Positions 1-7,954 of a stretch of 64,000 nucleotides of DNA are shown piece after piece. Made by a program: the position numbers and the translations under genes. The stretch's first letter is position 1. Each line of letters starts with the position of its first letter. The DNA comes from Microbacterium saccharophilum. Lineage in GTDB: Bacteria > Actinomycetota > Actinomycetes > Actinomycetales > Microbacteriaceae. The stretch spans positions 310,001-374,000 of the forward strand of contig NZ_BKAH01000002.1 in NCBI RefSeq assembly GCF_007992455.1. The letters run 5' to 3'. The notes beneath the pieces were generated by a model. That model was not told where the DNA came from. It ran no database searches and saw only the letters and a program-made list of their open reading frames with translations.

Positions 1-1
1 C

Positions 2-109
2 CGCCAGTGGCACGGCCACGGCGTCGACAGCGCGTGCGGGACGACGGCGCACGACGCCGAGCTCGACGCCGACGCGCCCCGGCTCGTCACGGTGACCCGG
101 CGACCCTGA
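2..109 (+). CDS. C-terminal fragment of an unidentified protein
   Basis: An open frame enters from the left edge and ends at TGA 107-109, giving 35 residues that end in LVTVTRRP. Codons have G or C at most third positions, as in the genes downstream, so this is probably the real end of a gene starting outside the window. No domain can be recognised in so short a piece. It lies just upstream of a two-component system. Confidence 0.35.
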   Translation, partial: RQWHGHGVDSACGTTAHDAELDADAPRLVTVTRRP

Positions 110-156
110 GCCCCCGGTTCAGGGTCCCGTCAGCACGGGCAGGGCAGACTCTGAGC

Positions 157-834
157 ATGCGCGTACTGCTCGTGGACGATGAGGTGCGCCTCGCCGACGG
201 CGTGCGGCGCGGCCTGGAGGCCGAGGGGATGACGGTCGACCTCGCACACAACGGTGTCGACGGTCTCTGGCGCGCGCGCGAGCAGGACTACGACGTCATC
301 GTCCTCGACGTCATGATGCCGGGCATGAGCGGCTACCGCGTCTGCGCGACGCTGCGCGCCGAGCAGATCTGGACGCCCGTGCTCTTCCTCACCGCGAAGG
401 ACGGCGAGTGGGACGAGGTCGAGGGCCTCGACACCGGCGGCGACGACTGGCTCACGAAGCCGTTCTCCTTCCCCGTGCTCGTCGCGCGACTGCGCGCCCT
501 CGTCCGACGCGGTGCCCGCGAGCGTCCGGCGGTGCTGGAGGCCGGTGACCTGCGCCTCGACCCCGCCGCCCGCACGGTGCACCGCGGCGAGGTCGAGATC
601 GACCTGACGGCGCGCGAGATCGCGGTGCTCGACTTCCTCCTGCGCCGGCGCGGCGAGGTCGTCACGAAGCTCGAGGTGCTCGACAACGTCTGGGCCGATG
701 GCTTCGACGGCGACCCGAACATCGTCGAGGTGTACGTCGGGCGGCTGCGCCGGAAGGTCGACCGCCCCTTCGGGCGTGACGGCATCCAGACCGTGCGGGG
801 GTCGGGATACCGGCTGGCGGCCGACGGTGGCTGA
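157..834 (+). CDS. OmpR/PhoB-family response regulator
   Basis: This is a 225-residue DNA-binding response regulator. The receiver domain (about 1-115) starts RVLLVDDE, has the phosphoacceptor Asp at residue 51 (VIVLDVMMPG) and the conserved Lys in WLTKPF. A winged-helix output domain fills about 130-225 (LTAREIAVLDFLL, YVGRLRRKVD, TVRGSGYRL). The ATG at 157 begins exactly at the receiver; the in-frame upstream extension is Arg-rich and implausible. The kinase gene overlaps its stop by 8 bases, so the two are translationally coupled. A GTTCAG hexamer at 117-122 matches repeats upstream of the PepSY gene at 2248, suggesting autoregulation (inference). The signal is not evident from sequence. 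Confidence 0.95.
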   Translation: MRVLLVDDEVRLADGVRRGLEAEGMTVDLAHNGVDGLWRAREQDYDVIVLDVMMPGMSGYRVCATLRAEQIWTPVLFLTAKDGEWDEVEGLDTGGDDWLTKPFSFPVLVARLRALVRRGARERPAVLEAGDLRLDPAARTVHRGEVEIDLTAREIAVLDFLLRRRGEVVTKLEVLDNVWADGFDGDPNIVEVYVGRLRRKVDRPFGRDGIQTVRGSGYRLAADGG

Positions 835-2191
835 CGCGTCGCGCCCGTCGCGCCCGTCGCGCCCGGCGCGCCGAGCGGATGCCGGCACGCCGCGGCGCTC
901 CGCATCCCTTCGGACCCGCATCGTCGCGATCGCGGCCGCCGTCGTCGCCGTCGCGCTCGCCCTCGGCGCCGTCGGCGTCGTCGTGACACTGGACCGCATG
1001 CTCACGACGCAGGTCGCCGAGCAGCTGCGCGGCGATCTGGAGGCCACGGCCGACGGCCTGCACGACGGCACGCTGGACCGCGCCTGGGTGGAAGGACGAG
1101 ACGATGACGTCCTCGTGGCTTGGCACACCGGCGGAGACGTGGCCGTGAACGACGACGACGCGCGTGCGCTCCCGACCCCGGGGGAGGAGGCCGTCGCGGA
1201 CGCGACCGTCGACGGCGAGCGGATGCTGGTGGTCGCCGAGCGTGTCGACGACGGGGTGCTCGTGTTCGCCCGCTCCATCGACGAGGCGACCGAGGCCGTC
1301 CGCACCACCGCCGCGCTCCTCGCAGTCGCCGTGCCGGTCGCCGTCGTGCTCATCGCGGTGGTCCTCTGGGTCGTCGTCACGCGTGCCCTGGCGCCCGTCG
1401 AGCGCATCCGGACGCAGGTGGACGGCATCGACGCGAGTGCCCTCGACCGGCGCGTACCCGCGAGCGGCCGCGGGGACGAGATCGACCGCCTCGCCGGCAC
1501 GATGAACCGCATGCTCGACCGGGTGGAGGACGGATATCGCGCCCGGCAGCGATTCGTCGGGGATGCCTCGCACGAACTTCGCTCGCCGCTCGCGACGATC
1601 CGCCAGTTCGCCGAGCTTTCCCGGGCGCACCCCGAGGCTACGTCGCCCGGCGAACTCGCCGACGTCGTGCTGGCGGAGGGCGGCCGGATGCAGGACATCG
1701 TCGAGGGTCTGCTGCTGCTGGCGCGACTCGACGAGAACGCCGTGGCAACGGCATCCGTCGTCGATCTCGACGATCTCGCACTCGCCGAAGTGCAGCGCCT
1801 GCGCGGGCTCGGGTCGGTCCCCGTCGACGGGCGCGCGATCTCGGCGGCCGCCGTGCGCGGCGATGAGCGGCTGCTCGCACGGGTCGTGCGGAACCTCGTC
1901 GACAACGCGGCGCGCCACGCGCGGACGACGGTCGCGCTCGGTTGCCGGGTCGCCGACGGCCGCGCGATGCTGTGGGTCGACGACGACGGTTCGGGGGTCG
2001 CTGGCGCGGATCGGGAACGCGTGTTCGAGCGCTTCGTGCGCCTCGACGAGGCGCGCTCGCGGGATGCCGGCGGCAGCGGGCTGGGACTCGCGATCGTCCG
2101 CGAGATCGTCCGCGCGCATGGCGGCGAGGTGCGCGTCGAGGATGCGCCGTCGGGCGGCGCGCGGTTCGTCGTCGAACTCCCGGCGGCCTGA
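827..2191 (+). CDS. Membrane sensor histidine kinase
   Basis: A 454-residue sensor kinase cognate to the regulator at 157. The chosen GTG at 827 overlaps the regulator stop. Layout: Arg-rich N-terminus, first membrane helix at about 30-52, an extracytoplasmic sensor of about 100 residues, second helix (AALLAVAVPVAVVLIAVVLW), a HAMP linker, a HisKA dimerisation domain with phosphoacceptor His249 in DASHELRSPL, and a HATPase domain with N box (RNLVDNAARHA), G1 (WVDDDGSGV), F box and G2 (GGSGLGLAIV). All catalytic boxes are intact. A tandem 9-bp repeat near 838-866 encodes the Ser-Arg-Pro repeats at the N-terminus. It probably senses envelope or metal stress, judging only from the PepSY partner downstream. 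Confidence 0.95.
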   Translation: MADASRPSRPSRPARRADAGTPRRSASLRTRIVAIAAAVVAVALALGAVGVVVTLDRMLTTQVAEQLRGDLEATADGLHDGTLDRAWVEGRDDDVLVAWHTGGDVAVNDDDARALPTPGEEAVADATVDGERMLVVAERVDDGVLVFARSIDEATEAVRTTAALLAVAVPVAVVLIAVVLWVVVTRALAPVERIRTQVDGIDASALDRRVPASGRGDEIDRLAGTMNRMLDRVEDGYRARQRFVGDASHELRSPLATIRQFAELSRAHPEATSPGELADVVLAEGGRMQDIVEGLLLLARLDENAVATASVVDLDDLALAEVQRLRGLGSVPVDGRAISAAAVRGDERLLARVVRNLVDNAARHARTTVALGCRVADGRAMLWVDDDGSGVAGADRERVFERFVRLDEARSRDAGGSGLGLAIVREIVRAHGGEVRVEDAPSGGARFVVELPAA

Positions 2192-2197
2192 CAGCGC

Positions 2198-2224
2198 GTT
2201 CAGCGGAGTTCAGATCCGGTTCAG
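2198..2224 (+). promoter_or_regulatory. Three phased GTTCAG direct repeats, candidate response-regulator operator
   Basis: GTTCAG occurs at 2198-2203, 2208-2213 and 2219-2224, so the repeats start 10 and 11 bp apart on one face of the helix. This is the arrangement bound by OmpR-family dimers. The array ends 23 bp before the ATG of the PepSY gene. One more perfect GTTCAG lies at 117-122 upstream of the regulator itself. The repeats are seen directly; binding by the neighbouring regulator is inferred. Confidence 0.6.
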
Positions 2225-2247
2225 GGGTCGTGCGGGATCGTGGAGAC

Positions 2248-2985
2248 ATGAACAGCCACGACTCCTCCTCCGCAGACCGCACGCCCGCCGACGACCAGCC
2301 CACGCAGGACTTCCATGCCCCCGCCGCCGCGCCGGCGGCATCGGAGCCGGTACCCGCGGACGACACCGCCGCCCGCCGCCGCTTCTCGCGGCCCGTGATG
2401 ATCGGCGCCGCGGCGGCCGGCATCCTTCTCGTCGGCGGACTCGGCGCCGGCATCGGCTTCGCCCTCGCCGACCTCGACGACGACGACGACGTCCTCGAGG
2501 GCGCGCCGTCCTCGTCCAGCGCGACGGTCACGTCCGGCGACGACCGCGACGACGACGGTGAGGATGCCGTTGCGCCCGGCGCCCCCGCAAGCCCCGACGA
2601 TTTCGTCGCCGCGATCGACACGGCGATCACCGCCGCGGACGCCTCCGGCGCCACCTCGATCGAGCGTGAGGGCAGCGGCTGGTCGGTAGACGTCGTCCTC
2701 GCCGACGGCACGGAGGCCGATGTCCGCATCGCCGCCGACGGCGCCGCGACCGTTCGCCCCGACGACGACGGGAAGCAGAGCAATGACCCGCTCCTGGACA
2801 CCTCCCGCGTCGCCGAGATCGCGGCGGCAGCGATTGCCGCGGCGGGCGGCGGCTCGATGGACGCGATCGAGACCGACGCCGACGACAGCCACGCCTTCGA
2901 CGTGAGCGTCGACCTGGGCGGCGGCCGGGACGCCGACGTCGCGCTCAGCGAGACCCTCGAGGTCGTGCAGGTCGAGCAGGACTGA
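2248..2985 (+). CDS. PepSY-domain membrane protein
   Basis: A 245-residue protein starting at the ATG just after the GTTCAG array. About 50 cytosolic, Pro/Ala/Asp-rich residues precede one membrane helix (VMIGAAAAGILLVGGLGAGI, about 52-75). An acidic Asp-rich linker follows, then two repeats in the pattern of PepSY domains (FVAAIDTAITAADASGATSI... and RVAEIAAAAIAAAGGGSMDA...), each helix then strands carrying acidic residues. PepSY proteins beside two-component genes are common and are thought to modulate proteases or sense the envelope. Here it is most likely a target, and perhaps feedback modulator, of the upstream system. It is followed by a strong terminator. Confidence 0.75.
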   Translation: MNSHDSSSADRTPADDQPTQDFHAPAAAPAASEPVPADDTAARRRFSRPVMIGAAAAGILLVGGLGAGIGFALADLDDDDDVLEGAPSSSSATVTSGDDRDDDGEDAVAPGAPASPDDFVAAIDTAITAADASGATSIEREGSGWSVDVVLADGTEADVRIAADGAATVRPDDDGKQSNDPLLDTSRVAEIAAAAIAAAGGGSMDAIETDADDSHAFDVSVDLGGGRDADVALSETLEVVQVEQD

Positions 2986-3000
2986 CCTCGCGGCACGTCC

Positions 3001-3030
3001 AGGCCCCGCCGTCCCCCGACGGCGGGGCCT
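3001..3030 (+). terminator. Intrinsic terminator after the PepSY gene
   Basis: A 13-bp perfect GC-rich stem (AGGCCCCGCCGTC with its complement) around a CCCC loop, starting 15 bases after the stop codon. It is followed by only a short T/C stretch, which is usual in high-GC actinobacteria. Confidence 0.85.
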
Positions 3031-3069
3031 TCTGCATCCACCCCGGTGGTGCGCCCTCGCCGCGCATTT

Positions 3070-3550
3070 CGCCCGCGCCAATGTGCGGGTCGCGGCGCTC
3101 CGCACCCGCACTTCGGCGCGGGCCAGCGGCATCCACGTTCTTCGTCCGCGCCAATGTGCGGGTCGCGGCGCTCCGCACCCGCACCTCCGCGCCGGCGAAC
3201 CGCCACCCACGTCGGCCACAGCTCGCGGGGTCGCGGAGTGGCGGCCGGCCAGGCAATACGCGGCGCGTGAGCACCCGAAAGTTCGTCCGCGCCAATGTGC
3301 GGGTCCCGGCGCCCGGCACCCGCACCTCCGCGCCGGCGAACCGCCACCCACGTCGGCCACAGCTCGCGGGGTCGCGGAGTGGCGGCCGGCCAGGCAATAC
3401 GCGGCGCGTGAGCACCCGAAAGTTCGCCCGCGCCAATGTGCGGGTCGCGGCGCCCGGCACCCGCACTTCGGCGCGGGCCAACGGCATCCACGTTCTTCGC
3501 CCGCGCCAATGTGCGGGTCCCGGCACCGAGCACCCGCAATTCGGCGCGGA
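3070..3550. repeat. Array of five REP-like palindromes in mirror-symmetric spacing
   Basis: Five copies of a palindromic unit carry the core GCGCCAATGTGCGGGT, then a short GC-rich stem, then ACCCGCA and usually TTCGGCGCG. Cores start at 3075, 3148, 3289, 3430 and 3503, so the spacings are 73, 141, 141 and 73. The two outer spacers are nearly identical to each other (ending CATCCACGTTCTTCG), and the two inner spacers are nearly identical to each other (containing GGCAATACGCGGCGCG). Arrangement: U-a-U-b-U-b-U-a-U. Apparent repetitive peptides read through here are products of the repeat, so no gene is called. The array fills the 2986-3688 gap before tsaB. Confidence 0.9.
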
Positions 3551-3688
3551 TGACCCCCACCAGCTACCCGGGCCACCCGTCGCAAGGCGCCGCCTCGCCC
3601 TGGACGTCCGGACTTCCGAGCGCTCCCGCAGATCAGACGTCGAACCGACCCCGCAAGGCCCCGGACCCGCGGCGATTACCCTGGAGGG

Positions 3689-4354
3689 GTGATCCTCGGC
3701 ATCGACACCTCCCTCGGCACGGCGGTCGCCGTCGTCGATCGCGACGGCGTCGTCCGGGCCGACGAATCCCGCACCGATCCGCTCGGCCACGCGGAGGCGA
3801 TCGGCGGCATGCTGCACGACGCCCTGGCCCAGGCCGCGCTCGGCCCGCTCGGGGCTACGTCCCCCGAACCGATCGCCCTGACGGCCGTCGCCGCGGGAAT
3901 GGGGCCCGGGCCCTTCACCGGCCTCCGCGTCGGCATCGCCGCGGCGCGGGCGTTCGCCCTGGGGCGCGGCATCCCGGTCGTCCCGGTCGCGAGCCACGAC
4001 GCCGCCGCCCTCGCGATCCTCCTCGCCGACCCGTTCGCCGACCTGCCGCGCTTCGCGGTGGTCACCGACGCGCGTCGCCGCGAGCTCGCCTTCACCGTGT
4101 ACGAGGGGGTCGACGACGACGGTCTTCCGGCCCGCATCACCGAGCCGGCGCTCGCCCCGCGCGACGACCTCGACGCCCGCCTCGCCGAAGCCGGCGCGCA
4201 GCGCCGCGACGTCGACGCGATCTCCGGGGCGATGGTGGCCCTCGTCGCCGCGCGCGCCCTCGCCGCGGGCCGCGAGCTCGCCTCGACCGAGCCGCTGTAC
4301 CTGCGGGCGCCGGATGTCACCGTGCCCGGCGCCAGGAAGAAGGTCGGCACGTGA
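3689..4354 (+). CDS. tsaB: tRNA t6A biosynthesis protein TsaB
   Basis: A 221-residue ASKHA-fold protein (YeaZ family) that partners TsaD in making threonylcarbamoyl-adenosine at A37 of ANN-decoding tRNAs. Family hallmarks are visible: the start ILGIDTSLGTAVAVVD, HAEAIGGMLHDAL, and AVAAGMGPGPFTGLRVGIAAARAFALG. GTG 3689 is the start, with GGAGG just upstream. The stop overlaps the rimI start (GTGA). It is scaffolding rather than catalytic in the known complex. No tsaE homologue is seen in this window. Confidence 0.95.
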   Translation: MILGIDTSLGTAVAVVDRDGVVRADESRTDPLGHAEAIGGMLHDALAQAALGPLGATSPEPIALTAVAAGMGPGPFTGLRVGIAAARAFALGRGIPVVPVASHDAAALAILLADPFADLPRFAVVTDARRRELAFTVYEGVDDDGLPARITEPALAPRDDLDARLAEAGAQRRDVDAISGAMVALVAARALAAGRELASTEPLYLRAPDVTVPGARKKVGT

Positions 4355-4890
4355 CGCTGCGCACCGCGACGGCATCCGATCTCGCCCCCATCATGGATCT
4401 CGAGCGCACCTCCTTCCCCACCGACGCGTGGAGCGAGGCGATGATGAGTGCCGAGCTCGCGTCGCCGCACGGCCGCTACGTCGTCGACGAGTCGGGCGGT
4501 CGCCTCCTGGGGTACGGCGGCGTGCGCGCCGTGCAGGGCGCGGGGGATGCCGACATCCAGACCATCGCGATCGCCGAAGCGGCGCGCGGGCACGGTCGCG
4601 GGCGCGCGCTTCTGACCGAGCTGCTGCGCACGGCGCACGAGCGCGGCGCCCGCGAGGTGTTCCTCGAGGTCCGCGCGGACAACCCCGTCGCCACCGCCCT
4701 GTACGCCTCGGAGGGGTTCACCGAGATCGCCCGCCGCCCCCGCTACTACCAGCCGGATGACGTGGACGCCGTCGTCATGCAGCTCGACCTCGCCGGGTGG
4801 GCGGCCAACGCCGCCGGCGGCGACGCGACGCCCGCGGACACCTCCACGCCGCAGCCGGCAGGAACGATCGATGGAAAGGGATGGTGCTGA
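4351..4890 (+). CDS. rimI: GNAT N-acetyltransferase RimI (ribosomal protein S18 alanine acetyltransferase type)
   Basis: A 179-residue GNAT-fold acetyltransferase. The N-terminal [30 protein letters not shown] and the acetyl-CoA loop [17 protein letters not shown] (Q/RxxGxG/A type) are typical of RimI, as is the Tyr-bearing end [16 protein letters not shown]. It acetylates an N-terminal residue, S18 in E. coli; substrates are broader in actinobacteria. GTG 4351 overlaps the tsaB stop, and the TGA overlaps the tsaD ATG. A 25-residue Ala/Thr/Pro tail extends beyond the usual family end. Confidence 0.93.
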   Translation: MTLRTATASDLAPIMDLERTSFPTDAWSEAMMSAELASPHGRYVVDESGGRLLGYGGVRAVQGAGDADIQTIAIAEAARGHGRGRALLTELLRTAHERGAREVFLEVRADNPVATALYASEGFTEIARRPRYYQPDDVDAVVMQLDLAGWAANAAGGDATPADTSTPQPAGTIDGKGWC

Positions 4891-5948
4891 TGGGCCGCGC
4901 GGAGCCGCTCGTCCTCGGGATCGAGACCAGCTGCGACGAGACCGGCATCGGCATCGTCCGGGGCCGCACGCTGCTGAGCAACACGATCGCGAGCTCCATG
5001 GACGAGCACGCCCGCTACGGCGGCGTCGTCCCCGAGGTCGCCGCCCGCGCCCACCTGGAGGCGCTGCAGCCCGCCATCGAAGCGGCCGTCGCCGAGGCGG
5101 GCATCACGCTCGCCGATCTGGATGCCGTCGCCGTCACCTCCGGTCCGGGCCTCGCCGGCGCTCTCATGGTCGGCATCGGTGCCGCGAAGGCGCTCGCCGT
5201 CTCGCTCGACAAGCCCCTCTACGCCGTGAACCACCTGGTGGGGCACATCGCCGCCGACATCCTCACCGGCGAAGAGGTCCAGTACCCCACCGTCGCGCTC
5301 CTCGTGAGCGGCGGGCACACCTCGCTCCTCCTCGTGCGCGACCTCGTCTCGGATGTCGAGCTGCTCGGCGAGACGATGGATGACGCCGCCGGGGAGGCCT
5401 TCGACAAGATCGCGCGCATCCTCGGGTTGCCCTACCCGGGCGGTCCGGAGATCGACCGGGCGGCGGCCACCGGCGATCCGGCCGCGATCCGGTTCCCGCG
5501 GGGCATGTCGCGTGCCTCCGACATGGCCGAGCACCGCTACGACTTCTCCTTCTCCGGGCTCAAGACCGCCGTCGCGCGGTGGATCGAGCAGCGCGAGGCC
5601 GCGGGCGAGCCCGTGCCGGTCGGCGACGTCGCGGCATCCTTCCGGGAGGCCGTGGTCGACGTGCTCGTGACGAAGGCCCTCGACGCCTGCGCGCGCCACG
5701 ACGTGCCGCGGCTGCTCCTCGGCGGCGGTGTCATCGCCAACCGCCGCCTGCGGGAGGTCGCCCTCGAGCGGGCCGCGGCGGCCGGCGTCGCGGTGCGGAT
5801 CCCGCCGCTGTCGCTGTGCACCGACAACGGCGCGATGATCGCCGCGCTCGCCGCGGAGCTCATCATGAGCGGCCGCGCGCCCTCGACACTCGCGTTCGGC
5901 GCCGACTCGACGCTGCCGGTCACGGAGATCCAGGTGGCGGCGGCATGA
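4890..5948 (+). CDS. tsaD: tRNA N6-adenosine threonylcarbamoyltransferase TsaD
   Basis: A 352-residue Kae1/TsaD/Gcp enzyme that transfers threonylcarbamoyl to A37 of tRNA. It starts [16 protein letters not shown] and carries [15 protein letters not shown] and the metal-binding NHLVGH, plus [10 protein letters not shown] and the closing [11 protein letters not shown] prefer ATG 4890, which overlaps the rimI stop, over ATG 4881, because the purine-rich GGAAAGGG at 4873-4880 is then correctly spaced. It forms an operon with tsaB and rimI, and its stop overlaps the next gene (ATGA). Confidence 0.96.
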   Translation: MGRAEPLVLGIETSCDETGIGIVRGRTLLSNTIASSMDEHARYGGVVPEVAARAHLEALQPAIEAAVAEAGITLADLDAVAVTSGPGLAGALMVGIGAAKALAVSLDKPLYAVNHLVGHIAADILTGEEVQYPTVALLVSGGHTSLLLVRDLVSDVELLGETMDDAAGEAFDKIARILGLPYPGGPEIDRAAATGDPAAIRFPRGMSRASDMAEHRYDFSFSGLKTAVARWIEQREAAGEPVPVGDVAASFREAVVDVLVTKALDACARHDVPRLLLGGGVIANRRLREVALERAAAAGVAVRIPPLSLCTDNGAMIAALAAELIMSGRAPSTLAFGADSTLPVTEIQVAAA

Positions 5949-6544
5949 GCGACCCGACTCCCGACGAACGTCCGACCCAGCCGGACGACCGGCCTGCGCT
6001 CCCGGAGCTGGACGCGTCGATCGCGGCCGCCCGTCACCTGACTCCCGCACCGGATGCCGTGCCGCCCCTGCCGGATGCCGTGCCGCAGGTGCCGGATGCC
6101 GTGCCGGCCGCGGCCGATGCGACTCCGCCTGTGCTGCGCCGGCCCGTCGTCGACGTGCCGACCGAAGACGTCGCCGTCGTGGGCGACGCCGCGCGCCTGC
6201 CGGGCGAGCATCGGGGCGGGTTCCAGCGCGCGATGACCGAACCCGTGCCCATCACGCAGCCGGTGCACACCGAGGTCCGCTGGGCCCCGCCGCCGCCGGC
6301 GCCGCTCCCGCGCAGCGCGGGTTGGGCGATGACGTTCGCGATCCTGGGGCTGCTGGTGTCGTTCCTCGTCGGGTGGGGCTTCCTCATCGGGCTCGTGGGA
6401 GCCGGGTTCGCGATCGTGGCGCTCCGCCGCCCGTGGGAGCGCCGGGGCGTCGCGCTCTGGGCGCTGTGCCTCAGCCTGCTCTCGCTCGTCTACAGCGCCG
6501 GCTGGCTCTGGTGGGCCTCGATGCAGGCCAACCTCTTCGGCTGA
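5945..6544 (+). CDS. Proline-rich membrane protein, DUF4190-like
   Basis: A 199-residue protein of unknown function. The first about 115 residues are cytosolic and disordered, with three near-identical PDAVP steps (about 37-56). Two hydrophobic segments follow ([34 protein letters not shown] and [23 protein letters not shown]), an arrangement like small DUF4190 proteins. The ATG overlaps the tsaD stop, so it is co-expressed with the t6A genes, although a functional link is not evident. Confidence 0.75.
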   Translation: MSDPTPDERPTQPDDRPALPELDASIAAARHLTPAPDAVPPLPDAVPQVPDAVPAAADATPPVLRRPVVDVPTEDVAVVGDAARLPGEHRGGFQRAMTEPVPITQPVHTEVRWAPPPPAPLPRSAGWAMTFAILGLLVSFLVGWGFLIGLVGAGFAIVALRRPWERRGVALWALCLSLLSLVYSAGWLWWASMQANLFG

Positions 6545-6578
6545 CGCACGCTGCCGGCTGGCGGAGCGATCGACCGGA

Positions 6579-7784
6579 TCAGACCCGGTCGGCGAGGATC
6601 GCCACCCGCCGCGCGGCCGACTTCGGGCCCACTCGCGTGAGGATCAGGGTCGCGGAGGCGTCACCGCGCAGCCGCAGCTTGCGACGGAACTGTGCGGGGT
6701 CGACGTCGACACCGCGCTTCTTGATCTCGATCGTGCCGATGCCGTTGCTCGCGAGCGCGGCATTGATCGCCGGGACCTTCAGCGGCAGAACCTCGCGCAC
6801 CCGGAACGTCTGCACGAACGGGCTCGTGAGCGCCGCCTCCGACGTCAGATAGGCGATTCCCTCCGCGAGCATGCCGGCCTGCAGATCGCGCGCGACCTCG
6901 CCGATCAGGCGGGCCCGGATGACGGCGCCCTCCGGCTCGTGCAGATAGCCGTCCACGGCGAGCTCGCGCACCTCCGCGTCGGGAGCGTCCGCCGCGGCCG
7001 TCAGTTCGTGCGCCGCACCTCCGCGGATGACGAGGGCGGCACGCCCCACACCGGGGCGGGCCAGCACACCCGACCAGACCACGAGTTCGATCGTCGACCC
7101 GTCGACGCTGATCCACTGCGCCTCCATGCCCGCCGGCACGCGGTCGCGGTCGAACGCCGGCCCGAGCTTGATGCCGGCCGGCATCCGCGCGGCGAGGGCG
7201 AACACCCAGTCCAGCGACGGCGACCACTCGTCCGCGCCCACGCGCGCGGTCTCGCTGTGCCCGGCCGAGCGGCGGGCCGGGTCGAGCCACACCGCATCCA
7301 CCCCGTCGAGGTCCACGTCCTCGGCGCGGCTGCACCGCACTTCCACGGCCCCGCCGAACGGCGCGAGGTTGTAGGCGGCGAGGGCTGCCGTGATCTCGTC
7401 GGCGTCGACGGCCAGCACGTCCAGGCCGATGCCGGCGATGCCGAGGGCGTCGCCGCCGATACCGCAGCCGAGGTCGGCGACCCGCGTGACACCCGCGTCG
7501 CGGAACCGGCCGGCGTGCCGCGCGGCGACCTCCAGCCGGGTCGCCTGCTCGAGACCGGCGCGCGTGAACAGCATCCGATCGGCGAAGGTGCCGAACTTCG
7601 CCCGCGCCTTCGCGCGCAGCCGGGCCTGGCCGATGACCGCGGAGACGAGGTCGGGGGAGTGCCCGGCGCTGCGCAGCCGGGAGACGGCGGCGGCGACATC
7701 GGAGGACGATTCAGCGGCGTCGGTCTCATCGAGCAGGCGCAGACCTTTGGGGGTCAGGAGGGCGGTGAGTTCGGCCTGTTCCAT
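6579..7784 (-). CDS. Class I SAM-dependent methyltransferase with THUMP-like C-terminal domain
   Basis: A 401-residue protein convergent with the tsaD operon. After a helical N-terminal region (about 1-95), the SAM-binding motif VADLGCGIGGDALGIAG begins near residue 102, followed by LAVDADEITAALAAYNL and the catalytic-type WLDPARRS. The C-terminal third, ending in KKRGVDVDPAQFRRKLRLRG, matches the THUMP-like domain found in these actinobacterial proteins. RNA methylation is the likely role, but the substrate is not known to me. Only 34 bp separate its stop from the convergent gene. Confidence 0.85.
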   Translation of the reverse strand: MEQAELTALLTPKGLRLLDETDAAESSSDVAAAVSRLRSAGHSPDLVSAVIGQARLRAKARAKFGTFADRMLFTRAGLEQATRLEVAARHAGRFRDAGVTRVADLGCGIGGDALGIAGIGLDVLAVDADEITAALAAYNLAPFGGAVEVRCSRAEDVDLDGVDAVWLDPARRSAGHSETARVGADEWSPSLDWVFALAARMPAGIKLGPAFDRDRVPAGMEAQWISVDGSTIELVVWSGVLARPGVGRAALVIRGGAAHELTAAADAPDAEVRELAVDGYLHEPEGAVIRARLIGEVARDLQAGMLAEGIAYLTSEAALTSPFVQTFRVREVLPLKVPAINAALASNGIGTIEIKKRGVDVDPAQFRRKLRLRGDASATLILTRVGPKSAARRVAILADRV

Positions 7785-7828
7785 CCGGCCAGCCTAGGCG
7801 GGACCCGCGGTTCCCCCATTCCCCGTGC

Positions 7829-7850
7829 GGCCCACCCCCTACGAACCCCG
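7829..7850 (+). promoter_or_regulatory. C-rich motif shared by promoters of the iniBAC-like locus (copy 1)
   Basis: GGCCCA-C-CCCCTAC-GAA-CCCCG lies about 105-125 bp upstream of the repeat-protein ATG. Nearly the same string precedes the IniB-N gene on the other strand (14166-14190), and CCCCCTAA variants lie before the Hsp70-like gene. A GGGGTGGGG arm follows, so the site is partly palindromic. A role as binding site for the LuxR/STAND regulator at 14204 is inferred. Confidence 0.5.
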
Positions 7851-7954
7851 TGGGGTGGGGAGCCGGTGGGGGGACGGCCACCGATGCCACGACCGCGGTC
7901 GCGGACGAGACTCGCTGCATCGGCGCAGGGGGCGCCCACAGGAGAGGATCCATA

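Noticed and set aside
3081..3692. A 203-residue repetitive Arg-rich open frame over the palindrome array
   Set aside because: Its repeats are exactly the DNA palindromes, similar frames exist in all phases, and it runs into the tsaB start. It is a by-product of the REP array.
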